Below are positions 26,039 through 33,002 of a DNA stretch of 64,000 bases, one piece after another. Both the position numbers and the translations under genes were made by a program. The stretch spans positions 158,330 to 222,329 of the forward strand of contig NZ_ML119088.1 of assembly GCF_003789055.1 (NCBI RefSeq), given 5' to 3'. The notes under the pieces were generated by a model that searched no databases, was not told the origin of the DNA, and saw nothing but the letters and a program-made list of their open reading frames with translations. The stretch is from Histidinibacterium lentulum. Lineage in GTDB: Bacteria; Pseudomonadota; Alphaproteobacteria; Rhodobacterales; Rhodobacteraceae. Positions within the stretch are counted from its first letter, which is position 1; each line of letters opens with the position of its first letter.

Positions 26039-27804
26039 CGGTGCATCTTCGGGCGCTGACGACGACGCCCTCGACAGTGAACATGGAAGCCCGGACGGTG
26101 GAAGCCATCGTCTCGACCGGCGCAGACGTGGTGCGTCCCGGCTATATCGAGCGCCTCGACCCTGCGGCGGCCGAGCTGGGGCGGATGATCGGCGCCCCCG
26201 TGCTCGACGCCCACCGCACCGCCTCGACCCGAGATCAACTGGGAGTGATCGAAGCGGCCGAGCTGCGCCCCGAGGGTATCTGGGTGCGCATCCGCTTTCG
26301 CAGCAACGAAGCCGCAGGCGCCGTGCTGGCCGACATCGCGGAGGGGACGCTTCGCGGCCTGTCCATCGGCTACTCGGTGGCCGAGTGGAAAGAGCAGACC
26401 GAGAGCGGGCAGCGCGTCCGCATCGCCAAACGGTGGACGCCGCTTGAGGTGTCTGTCGTCCCTGTCCCGGCCGATCCGGGCGCACACTTCCGAGCAGGAG
26501 AAACGAGCATGGAAGCCGAAACGCAGACGGCGGGAACGACCGCCGCCACCCCCGGCGCGACCCGCGCCCAGATCAACGTTGAAATCCGCCAGCTGGCCGA
26601 GACCGCCGGCCTGACGCGCGACTGGGCGGACGAGCAGATCGACGCGGACGCCACGGTCGAAGCCGCCCGCGCTGCGGCCTTCGAGGCCATGCGGCAGCGC
26701 AGCGCCGCCCCCACCCGCACCACGCGGACGCAGATCACGGTGGATCACACCGACCCGGCGGTGATCGCCCAGCGGGCAGGGGAGGCACTCTACGCGCGGT
26801 CCCACCCGGAACACCAGCTGTCCGAGCCCGCGCGGCCCTTTGCGCACATGTCCACGCGCGACCTCGCCCAGGACTGCCTCCGCCGCGCCGGCATCCCGAC
26901 CACCGGGCTTGCCTCCGATACGATCATCACGCGGGCGCTGCACACCACGTCCGACTTCTCCCTGATCCTGGGCGATGCTGTCGGCCGCGAGCTGCGCCGC
27001 GCCTATGACGCGGCCCCCGCCGAAATCATGCGGGTCGCCCGCGAGACGACGCACCGGGACTTCCGGCCTAAGCGGGCGCTGCAATTCGGAGAAGGCACCG
27101 GCTTCGAGGAGGTTCCCGAGGGCGGCGAATTCAAGCACGGCACCTTCGGGGAGTCGGAGGAAAGCTTTGCGCTGAAGAGCTACGGGAAGATCTTCAGCAT
27201 CACGCGGCAGGCCCTCGTCAACGACGACCTGAGCGCCTTTTCCCAGGTGCCCGCGAAGCTGGGTGACGAGGCGCGGCGCTTCATGGCCGGGGCGATTGCC
27301 GCCAAGCTCGAAGCCAACCCCGCCATGGCGGACGGCGATGCTGTCTTCCACGCCAATCACGGCAACCTCGCCGGCACCGGCGCCACCCTGTCGCTGACTT
27401 CCCTGTCCGGCGCCCGCCTCGCCATGCGGCGCCAGACTGGCATCGACGGCGAGCTGATCGGCGTCACGCCCCGTTTCGTCGTGGTCTCGCCCGAACTCGA
27501 GACGACCGCAGAACAGGTTCTGGCCGAGCTGGCCGCCACCACATCCGAGAACGTGAACCCCTTCAGCTTCCTCGAGCTGGTGGTGGAGCCGCGCCTGACC
27601 GACCCCGACGCCTGGTATGTCGCCGCCGACCCCGCCCGTATCGACGGGCTGGAATACGCCTACCTCGAAGGCGCCCCCGGCCCGCAGATCGAAACCCGGC
27701 AGGGCTTCGAGGTGGACGGGGTGCAGATGAAGGCGCGCCTCGACTTCGGGTGCGGCTGGGTGGAGCACCGCGGCTGGTTCAAGAACGAAGGCCCGGCTGA
27801 GTAA
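26035..27804 (+). CDS. Prohead protease / major capsid protein fusion
   Basis: 589 residues. Residues 1-150 look like an HK97-type serine protease: APVLDAHR with the catalytic His and GTLRGLSIGYSV with the nucleophilic Ser. A linker of about 100 residues, Ala/Thr/Arg-rich and helical, may act as scaffold. Residues from about 270 on are an HK97-fold capsid protein (SDFSLILGDAVGRELRRAYD, FSITRQALVNDDLSAF, VEPRLTDPDAWYVAAD). The natural fusion would deliver protease, scaffold and shell in fixed ratio and must be cleaved to free the shell subunit. Confidence 0.88.
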   Translation: MTVHLRALTTTPSTVNMEARTVEAIVSTGADVVRPGYIERLDPAAAELGRMIGAPVLDAHRTASTRDQLGVIEAAELRPEGIWVRIRFRSNEAAGAVLADIAEGTLRGLSIGYSVAEWKEQTESGQRVRIAKRWTPLEVSVVPVPADPGAHFRAGETSMEAETQTAGTTAATPGATRAQINVEIRQLAETAGLTRDWADEQIDADATVEAARAAAFEAMRQRSAAPTRTTRTQITVDHTDPAVIAQRAGEALYARSHPEHQLSEPARPFAHMSTRDLAQDCLRRAGIPTTGLASDTIITRALHTTSDFSLILGDAVGRELRRAYDAAPAEIMRVARETTHRDFRPKRALQFGEGTGFEEVPEGGEFKHGTFGESEESFALKSYGKIFSITRQALVNDDLSAFSQVPAKLGDEARRFMAGAIAAKLEANPAMADGDAVFHANHGNLAGTGATLSLTSLSGARLAMRRQTGIDGELIGVTPRFVVVSPELETTAEQVLAELAATTSENVNPFSFLELVVEPRLTDPDAWYVAADPARIDGLEYAYLEGAPGPQIETRQGFEVDGVQMKARLDFGCGWVEHRGWFKNEGPAE

Positions 27805-28019
27805 TGGCCCTCGACCTTTCCGAGCTGGAGACCCTGCGCGATGCCCTCCTGAGGGCGCGCGCCAAGGGCGTGCGAACCGTCGGCATCGGGGACAAGCGCG
27901 TCGAATACAGCACGGACGCGGAAATGGCCGCCGCGATCGCAGACCTGGAGGCGCGCATCCGTCGCGCCTCCGCCACCCGCCCCAGCCGGATCAACTTCAC
28001 CACGAGCAAGGGCTTCTGA
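27804..28019 (+). CDS. Head-tail joining protein, lambda gpW-like
   Basis: 71 residues, the size of lambda gpW (68). LSELETLRDALLRARAKG, a short beta hairpin around DKRVEYST and a second helix AAIADLEARIRRA match the gpW alpha-beta-beta-alpha layout. It plugs the portal so that a tail can attach, which matters because the element codes for no tail. The start overlaps the capsid stop by one base (TAATG). Confidence 0.8.
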   Translation: MALDLSELETLRDALLRARAKGVRTVGIGDKRVEYSTDAEMAAAIADLEARIRRASATRPSRINFTTSKGF

Positions 28020-28020
28020 C

Positions 28021-28224
28021 ATGCCTTCGCCTGCCCCTCTCTTCGCAGACGACAAGACCGCCGCGCAGCTCTTCTGCATGAAGCCGAAGGACTTTCGCCG
28101 CCTTGTCGAAGAGGGCCATCTTCCCGGCCCGCGCGACCTTGGGGGGCTTGAGCGTTGGGACGTGGAGGAGCTGCGCCGGATCGCAAGCGGCGAGGCGATG
28201 GACAACCGGGGGATGGACTGGTGA
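28021..28224 (+). CDS. Small HTH protein, AlpA/excisionase-like
   Basis: 67 residues. AAQLFCMKPKDFRRLVEEGHLPGPRDLGGLERWDVEELRR is a MerR/AlpA-like winged helix with the final W-D-V-E-E-L strand. Directly before, and overlapping, the integrase gene it is best read as the recombination directionality factor; AlpA-type proteins also switch on satellites. One base separates it from the gpW-like gene. Confidence 0.7.
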   Translation: MPSPAPLFADDKTAAQLFCMKPKDFRRLVEEGHLPGPRDLGGLERWDVEELRRIASGEAMDNRGMDW

Positions 28225-29246
28225 GCAAGTGGGGCGGAAAGCGCTACTTGATCGAGACGAAGCCCGGTTTCGTCTACGTCCGGAAGGCCGGGAAATACCT
28301 GGGCCGCATCGAGGCGCCTTATCCCAGCGCCGAATTCGACCGCCAGTATTGGGACGTCCTGACCGGCCGCGCTGGCGAAGCCTCGACCTCATGGCGGGCG
28401 CTGATCGTGTCATATCGCAAGTCTGATCGGTGGACCCGCCTCAAGCCGCGCACCCGGCAGGATTACGAGAAGGCGCTTCTCTACATCGAGGAGAAGAATG
28501 GCGCCCGCGACATGACCCGGCTGCAACGCCGGGACGTCCTCGCCATGATGGAGAAGAACACCCACCGGACCCGGTTCGCGAACTACGTGGCACAAGTCAT
28601 GTCGGTTCTCTGCGAGCACGCTATCGACCTGGGGTGGATCAAAGCGAACCCGGTCAAGGGTGTTCGGCTCAAGAAGACCCCGACCGAGCGTGAGCAGCCG
28701 CATGTTCCCTGGACGAACGCGGCGGTGGAGCGGTGGCGGGCCGAAGCCGCCCCGCTGCCCCGACTGATCTTCGAGATCGGCGTCGGCAGCGTCCAGCGCC
28801 CAGGAGATTGGCCGGGCTTCACCTGGGGCGACTATGACGGCGAGTCCCTGAGGCTGACCCAGGGCAAGACCGGCAAGGCCCTTGCGCTTCCCTGCACCCC
28901 TGAGCTGCGCACCGCCCTTGAGGCCGCCAAGCGGGAGCTGGGCGCAGCGCCACACCCCTCGCGCCATATCCTCGCCCGGAAGGACGGGACGGCGATGCTC
29001 TATCGGGACGTGTCCCGGGTGATGCTGAAGGAGCGCAAGCGGCTGCACCTGACCGGCTTCGACCTGCATGCGCTTCGCTACCGTGGCGTGATGGAGCTGG
29101 CCTGGGCGGGCTGCGATGATGACGAGATCGCCAGCTTCAGCGGGCATTCCAGCAAGGACATGATCCGAAAGTATGCGGGCATCGCCCGGCAGATCATGCG
29201 CGCCAGCACGGCAGCCGAGAAGCGCAAGCTATGGGCATCGCTATGA
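28221..29246 (+). CDS. Tyrosine recombinase (integrase)
   Basis: 341 residues from a GTG overlapping the upstream stop (GTGA). The arm-binding N-terminus has GFVYVRKAGKYLGRIEAP, the core-binding domain is near residues 60-150. Catalytic residues are Arg in SVQRPGDW (about 192), Lys in TQGKTGKA, His-x-x-Arg in LHALRYRG, His in FSGHSSKD and the Tyr nucleophile in IRKYAG (about 317). It inserts the element into tRNA-Cys. It lies at the right end and reads toward attR, 82 bp away. Confidence 0.92.
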   Translation: MSKWGGKRYLIETKPGFVYVRKAGKYLGRIEAPYPSAEFDRQYWDVLTGRAGEASTSWRALIVSYRKSDRWTRLKPRTRQDYEKALLYIEEKNGARDMTRLQRRDVLAMMEKNTHRTRFANYVAQVMSVLCEHAIDLGWIKANPVKGVRLKKTPTEREQPHVPWTNAAVERWRAEAAPLPRLIFEIGVGSVQRPGDWPGFTWGDYDGESLRLTQGKTGKALALPCTPELRTALEAAKRELGAAPHPSRHILARKDGTAMLYRDVSRVMLKERKRLHLTGFDLHALRYRGVMELAWAGCDDDEIASFSGHSSKDMIRKYAGIARQIMRASTAAEKRKLWASL

Positions 29247-29247
29247 A

Positions 29248-29267
29248 CAGAACAAGCACAGAACAAG
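29248..29267 (+). repeat. Direct repeat CAGAACAAG, candidate excisionase sites
   Basis: CAGAACAAG occurs at 29248-29256 and 29259-29267, 11 bp apart, one helical turn, directly after the integrase stop. Spacing like this is common for Xis binding sites. Confidence 0.35.
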
Positions 29268-29270
29268 AAC

Positions 29271-29291
29271 CTGATAACCGGACTGATAACC
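29271..29291 (+). repeat. Candidate integrase arm sites, right side
   Basis: CTGATAAC occurs at 29271-29278 and 29283-29290, 12 bp apart, 38 bp before attR. The same word flanks attL. Confidence 0.45.
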
Positions 29292-29328
29292 CCTTGCAGC
29301 CCTCCGCCCGGTTCTCTAAGGAAACAAG

Positions 29329-29374
29329 GGCTCTGGCGAGTTGGCGGAGTGGTTACGCAGCGGATTGCAAATCC
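29329..29374 (+). repeat. attR: 46-bp direct repeat
   Basis: Identical to 19175-19220. Here it is continuous with the 3' half of tRNA-Cys, so the intact tRNA gene is rebuilt at the right end. Confidence 0.9.
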
Positions 29375-29408
29375 GTGTACACCGGTTCGATTCCGGTACT
29401 CGCCTCCA
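29335..29408 (+). tRNA. tRNA-Cys (anticodon GCA)
   Basis: 74 nt with encoded CCA. The acceptor stem GGCGAGT pairs with ACTCGCC, the anticodon loop is TTGCAAA, and the T arm ACCGG-TTCGATT-CCGGT is perfect. Its first 40 bases and upstream DNA belong to the integrated element, so transcription now depends on an element sequence. TTGCAG (29294-29299) is the only -35-like hexamer nearby and the -10 is poor. Confidence 0.95.
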
Positions 29409-29551
29409 ATATTTTGAATGGGTTGCGTGACCTTTGGCGCGTGGCCCTATAGGTGTTCACAGACGCGTTTGCCTGGTTCGATCCTTTCGGTCCCTGCCCC
29501 GGAGGATGACGATTTTCGCGGATTGGCGCTTTCGAGGCGTCCCGCGCCTTG

Positions 29552-30493
29552 ATGACGGAAGGTCCCTTGGCCGTACCTCGGATCGTCATGGTTCTGCTCG
29601 TCCGGGACGAGGCAGACGTCATCGCGGACAACCTGCGCTGGCATCTGGGGCAGGGCGTGGACCATGTGATCGCCATGGACAACGGGTCCGTCGACGGCAC
29701 CACGGACATCCTCGAGGATTTCGCCGCCACGGGCGCGCTGACGCTGATCCATCAGCCCTCGGACGCCTTCCTTCAGGAGCGTTGGGCGAGCGAGATGGCG
29801 CGGATGGCGCGGGACCGGCTGGGGGCGGACTGGGTGCTGCCGCTCGACGCGGACGAGTTCTGGACGGTTCCTGACGGCCAGACGCTGGGCGAGGTGGTGG
29901 CGCAGTTCGACGGGGAAGCCGACATGGTGCGCTGTGCGCGGCGCAACCTGATGGCCGCGCGCGAGGATCTGGAGGCGATGTCGTGGCACGAGGCGCTCGT
30001 CTGGCATGCAGATCCGCCGGTGCCGCTGCCTGCCGGGCGGAGGGACGATCCGACGCCGCTCGATCCGCCGTTGCTCTATTGCCGGCTGCCTCCGAAGGTG
30101 GCGGTGCATGTCGCCCGGTTCGAGAGGTTCCTGCCGGGCAACCATGATGCCGTGATCGCGGGCGACCCGGTGGTGCGTGCCTCGGAGGAGATCATGATCT
30201 ACCACGCGATGATCCGCGACCGGGCCGAGTTCCTGAGATCGAACGCCCGGGTCGCCGAGGCGCGGGAGCGGGATCCGGCCGTGGCGCCCAGCACGTCGTG
30301 GAAATCGCGGCGCTGGTGGCGCATGGATCCCGACGCCGCCTATGCCGAGGCGCTGCCCGACGCGGCGCGGCTGCGGGCGGATGTTGCGGCGGGGCGGGTC
30401 AGGCGCGATACGCGCCTGCGCGATCTCATCGCGGCGGGCCGGAACGCGGCGCGCGGGGCGGCTGCGGCCGAAGGTGGGGATGTGGTCGGATAG
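29552..30493 (+). CDS. Glycosyltransferase family 2-like protein (Glyco_tranf_2_4 type)
   Basis: 313 residues. VMVLLVRDEADVIADNLRWH and AMDNGSVDGTTDIL form the nucleotide-sugar fold, LPLDADEFW carries the metal-binding DxD and SWHEALVWH is typical of this subgroup. It probably transfers a sugar onto a surface glycan or protein. The ATG at 29552 follows a TTG at 29549. It lies downstream of tRNA-Cys and is followed by a coiled-coil protein, 23 bp apart. Confidence 0.8.
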   Translation: MTEGPLAVPRIVMVLLVRDEADVIADNLRWHLGQGVDHVIAMDNGSVDGTTDILEDFAATGALTLIHQPSDAFLQERWASEMARMARDRLGADWVLPLDADEFWTVPDGQTLGEVVAQFDGEADMVRCARRNLMAAREDLEAMSWHEALVWHADPPVPLPAGRRDDPTPLDPPLLYCRLPPKVAVHVARFERFLPGNHDAVIAGDPVVRASEEIMIYHAMIRDRAEFLRSNARVAEARERDPAVAPSTSWKSRRWWRMDPDAAYAEALPDAARLRADVAAGRVRRDTRLRDLIAAGRNAARGAAAAEGGDVVG

Positions 30494-30516
30494 GCCTGCG
30501 GGGTGGAGTGGATCGG

Positions 30517-30906
30517 ATGGCGGTGACACCTGAGGACGATGGCGGTCGGGAGCGGCGGCTTGCTGCGCTGAAGGAGGAGATCGCGGCGCGGACCGGCGAG
30601 CTGGAGGCGTCCGAGACGAAGCGGCGGGAGCTGGAGGCGGAGCTTGCGGAGGCCCAGGCCGGGCGGCTGCGGGCGGAGAGCGAGCTGCGTGTGGCGCGGG
30701 CGGCGCGGCTGCGGCTGGAGGCGGATATCGCGGAGGCGCGAGCCGAGGCGGAGCGGCTGGGTGCCGCTCTCGCGGAGGCGGAGGCGGCGCGGGGCGAGTT
30801 GACCGCGCGGATCGCCGAGGTGCTGGCAAGCACGAGTTGGCGGCTCACGGCGCCCCTGCGACAGGGCGTCGAGAGGCTGCGCCGGGGCAGGGGCGGCCGG
30901 GCCTGA
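30517..30906 (+). CDS. Coiled-coil protein with SxSWRLTAPLR tail
   Basis: 129 residues. Residues 10-105 are almost one uninterrupted coiled coil with heptads of Leu/Ala and Glu/Arg. The end carries VLASTSWRLTAPLRQGVERL, a tail I recognise from the C-termini of glycosyltransferases and methyltransferases of polysaccharide loci. It may tether the adjacent glycosyltransferase to a partner. It converges with the HExxH gene, 13 bp between the stops. Confidence 0.6.
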   Translation: MAVTPEDDGGRERRLAALKEEIAARTGELEASETKRRELEAELAEAQAGRLRAESELRVARAARLRLEADIAEARAEAERLGAALAEAEAARGELTARIAEVLASTSWRLTAPLRQGVERLRRGRGGRA

Positions 30907-30919
30907 GGAACGCCGGGGC

Positions 30920-31906
30920 CTACAGGATCGCGGGCTCGGCCATGAAGGCGCGGGCGTTCTCGATGATCCGGAGACCCGTTTCCGAGAGCTGTCCCGACTC
31001 GCGGATCACCGCATCGCCCGCCGCGAAGTTGCGGCGGTCGGCGGCGGCGGCCTCCTCCGCGGCGATGCGTTCCTCGGGGGTGAGCACGCCCGAGGCGGCA
31101 AGCCGCTCCATCGCCCAGGCCATGCGGGCCGAGACGAAGGTCGCGTGATAGATGCCGTCCATCGGCCGGGGATCGGCCCGGAGCGGTGACTTGAAGCGCT
31201 CCTCGTCGGGATTCAGCGTCAGGGGCTCGTGGATCGTGAGGCCGAAGAGCAGCGAGTGACCGGCCTCGTGGGCCAGAACCTCGGCCACGGCGACGGGCGT
31301 CTTGTGGAAGGTCGGGTTGAGCAGCAGCAGGCCCCAGAACTGGTAGTGCGAGGCGCCGTCGAACTGCATCGTGGCGCCTTCGGGGGCCTGAGCGAGGAGC
31401 ACCACCCGGACCAACTGCCGGATCTCGGCATGGAGATCGGGAGTCCCGCGCTCGAGCAGGTCGAGACCCCGTGTCAGGCGCCCGGCGAACTCGGCGCGCA
31501 TCTCCTCGGTGATTGGGGCAAAGCTGCCGGCCCCGTCGCCCATGCGCGTGTCGAAACAGTGGTCGATCCGCGCGGCCTCTTCGGAGCCGCGGGCGAGGAC
31601 GGGCATCCCGGCCGGACGGCGGTCGATGGCGGCGATCACCTCCGCGATCTCCGCGGCGCGGTCGATGTCTCCGGTGGTTGCCCGTTCCACCAGCTCGTAA
31701 TAGGCGCCGAACGCCTCGGGCGGCAGGCGGTCTCCGGCTTCGATCCGGTGGACGGCCCGTTTCAGCGGGCCACAGAGGTCGGGCAATTCCGCCGCAGCCT
31801 CGGCGACATGCCCGAGGCTGCTGGCAAGTTCGTCATGCATCCGGTCGTCGAGGCGGGTTGCCCGCGCCCCGCTCGGTGCGAAGACGAGCAGATCGCTGTC
31901 GGTCAT
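30920..31906 (-). CDS. HExxH protein resembling alpha-ketoglutarate-dependent peptide beta-hydroxylases
   Basis: 328 residues. The motif LAHEAGHSLLFG puts HExxH at residues 213-217, preceded by HYQFWGLLLLNPTFHKTPVAVAEV and followed by GIYHATFVSARMAWAMERL, where His254 could be the third metal ligand. This layout matches the HExxH-motif family (TIGR04267 type) now described as Fe/alpha-ketoglutarate enzymes that hydroxylate beta carbons in RiPP precursors, not proteases. Its ATG overlaps the stop of the last precursor gene by 4 bp, and all six precursor genes lie directly upstream on the same strand. That context makes peptide hydroxylation the best hypothesis. Confidence 0.75.
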   Translation of the reverse strand: MTDSDLLVFAPSGARATRLDDRMHDELASSLGHVAEAAAELPDLCGPLKRAVHRIEAGDRLPPEAFGAYYELVERATTGDIDRAAEIAEVIAAIDRRPAGMPVLARGSEEAARIDHCFDTRMGDGAGSFAPITEEMRAEFAGRLTRGLDLLERGTPDLHAEIRQLVRVVLLAQAPEGATMQFDGASHYQFWGLLLLNPTFHKTPVAVAEVLAHEAGHSLLFGLTIHEPLTLNPDEERFKSPLRADPRPMDGIYHATFVSARMAWAMERLAASGVLTPEERIAAEEAAAADRRNFAAGDAVIRESGQLSETGLRIIENARAFMAEPAIL

Positions 31907-32022
31907 GCCGGGAGCTGGATGTCCAGGCCTTTCCGGCCTTCCTTGTTGCCGATCTTGGCGCCGGCGGCGCTGTCGATGCGGAAGCCGAGAAGCTTCGAAT
32001 GGTCTAGGGTCAATCCGGTCAT
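31903..32022 (-). CDS. RiPP precursor peptide 1 (39 residues)
   Basis: Leader LDHSKLLGFRI at residues 6-16, then DSAAG, the core motif AKIGNKEGRKG (22-32) and tail LDIQLPA. AAAGG lies 8 bp before the ATG, inside the end of precursor 2. The stop overlaps the hydroxylase start (ATGA), which couples substrate and enzyme. It is the closest relative of precursor 2 in the array. Confidence 0.75.
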   Translation of the reverse strand: MTGLTLDHSKLLGFRIDSAAGAKIGNKEGRKGLDIQLPA

Positions 32023-32026
32023 GACG

Positions 32027-32149
32027 TTACCTTTCGATGGGTCCGTTGTCGTTGCCCTTCATCCCGGGCTTGTTTCCGATCTTGACGCCCGCGGCGCTGT
32101 CGATCCGGAAGCCGAGAAGTCGGGAGTAATCGAGAGCAAGTCTGGTCAT
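32027..32149 (-). CDS. RiPP precursor peptide 2 (40 residues)
   Basis: Leader LDYSRLLGFRI at 6-16, then DSAAG, core motif VKIGNKPGMKG (22-32) and tail NDNGPIER. Nearly identical to precursor 1 up to residue 26, then divergent, as expected for a duplicated leader with a changing product region. The ribosome site is weak. Only 4 bp separate it from precursor 1. Confidence 0.75.
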   Translation of the reverse strand: MTRLALDYSRLLGFRIDSAAGVKIGNKPGMKGNDNGPIER

Positions 32150-32194
32150 CTGAACACCGTGCAAGGAGAGAGACGCGTCTCGGTCGAAAGAGTA

Positions 32195-32377
32195 TCAGAA
32201 GCCGCCCGGCGGCGGTCCGCCCTTGATGCCCACGGTGATCAGGCCCTTGCCGCCCATCTTGAGGCCGGTCGACGTTGCTTCGGTCGCGCCCTGTTTGAGG
32301 CCGGTGAAGGCCGACTCCGCCGATCCCTCGAGGCGGAAGCCCAGCAGTCTCGAGTGGTCCAGTTTCGTGAGGTCCAT
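32195..32377 (-). CDS. RiPP precursor peptide 3 (60 residues, long core)
   Basis: Leader LDHSRLLGFRL at 6-16. The region after it is longer than in the others: TGLK occurs at 25-28 and again at 37-40, the second continuing as KMGGKG (40-45). The tail LITVGIKGGPPPGGF has no acidic residue. The duplicated TGLK block suggests an internal core duplication. Ribosome site weak (AGGA). Confidence 0.75.
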   Translation of the reverse strand: MDLTKLDHSRLLGFRLEGSAESAFTGLKQGATEATSTGLKMGGKGLITVGIKGGPPPGGF

Positions 32378-32528
32378 GATGTGCGTCCTGGTTGCCGTCA
32401 GAATTTCAGTGGTTGCCGGAAGAGCCTGCCCATGACCACGACCGGAAGAGTACGCTGGTTCCAGTGATCAGGAACGCAGCGTCATCGTCAAGCCTGTCCT
32501 TCGGGCAGAAGACTGTCCGGGAACCGGC

Positions 32529-32669
32529 TCATTGGGGGAGGATCGGCGGCCCCAGCGGGATCTCTATGATGCCCTTGTCGCCCTTCTTGAGGCCCGTGGT
32601 CTCGGCGGCCGCCGTGCCTTGCAGGCGGAAGCCGAGCAGCTTGGTCAGGTCCAGTGTCGTGCCGTCCAT
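32529..32669 (-). CDS. RiPP precursor peptide 4 (46 residues)
   Basis: Leader LDLTKLLGFRL at 6-16, core TTGLKKGDKG at 24-33, hydrophobic proline-rich tail IIEIPLGPPILPQ. GAGGAG lies 6 bp before the ATG, a strong ribosome site. Core motif identical to precursor 5, tail entirely different. The two are separated by 130 bp without a gene. Confidence 0.75.
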   Translation of the reverse strand: MDGTTLDLTKLLGFRLQGTAAAETTGLKKGDKGIIEIPLGPPILPQ

Positions 32670-32799
32670 CGAATGCTCCTCGATGTGGGTGGGTCGGATG
32701 GGTCGTCTGGGGGGCGCTCACGCCAAAGCGCGCGGTCCCGGCGTATCTGATGCCCGTCGCGACAGCCGTTCATGAGGCCTGCCGCGACGGACGAGTGTG

Positions 32800-32934
32800 T
32801 CACCTGATCTCGAAGGTGACCGGCGGGGGCTGATTCCCCTTGTCGCCCTTCTTGAGGCCCGTGGTCTCGGCACCCGCCGTGTCCTGCAGGCGAAAGCCGA
32901 GAAGCTTGGTGTGGTCCAGTTTCGTGAAATCCAT
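32800..32934 (-). CDS. RiPP precursor peptide 5 (44 residues)
   Basis: Leader LDHTKLLGFRL at 6-16, core TTGLKKGDKG at 24-33, tail NQPPPVTFEIR. GGAG lies 8 bp before the ATG at 32934; the in-frame reading back to 33006 runs through the ribosome site and is not used. Follows precursor 6 by 68 bp. Confidence 0.75.
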   Translation of the reverse strand: MDFTKLDHTKLLGFRLQDTAGAETTGLKKGDKGNQPPPVTFEIR

Positions 32935-33002
32935 GCGTCGTCTCCAGCCTCTCTGTCCGACCGGCCCGTAAGGACCGGCCCTGCGCCATGCGTCGCCCGG
33001 GA

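Larger units (their letters stand above)
19175..29374 (+). mobile_element. Capsid-encoding phage satellite-like element in tRNA-Cys (cf-PICI-like)
   Basis: A 10.2-kb element between 46-bp direct repeats. Genes in order: four small unknowns, terminase small and large subunits, a divergent HTH regulator pair, three unknowns, portal, prohead protease/major capsid fusion, gpW-like head-tail joiner, small HTH (excisionase-like) and tyrosine integrase. There is no tail, lysis, holin, primase or replication-origin gene. Capsid-forming phage-inducible chromosomal islands have this composition: they build and fill their own heads and borrow tails from a helper phage. A prophage reduced by deletion is the alternative, but the genes are intact, tightly overlapping and bounded by perfect att repeats, which argues for a functional unit. 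Confidence 0.8.

Noticed and set aside
25690..27768. A 692-codon minus-strand frame opposite portal and capsid genes
   Set aside because: Antisense artefact of the protease/capsid gene; no start signal and no protein-like features.
32488..32721. A 77-residue minus-strand frame over precursor 4
   Set aside because: It is in another frame than the LLGFR peptide, Pro/His/Arg-rich and without a ribosome site, while the precursor frame has a strong GAGGAG site and conserved sequence.
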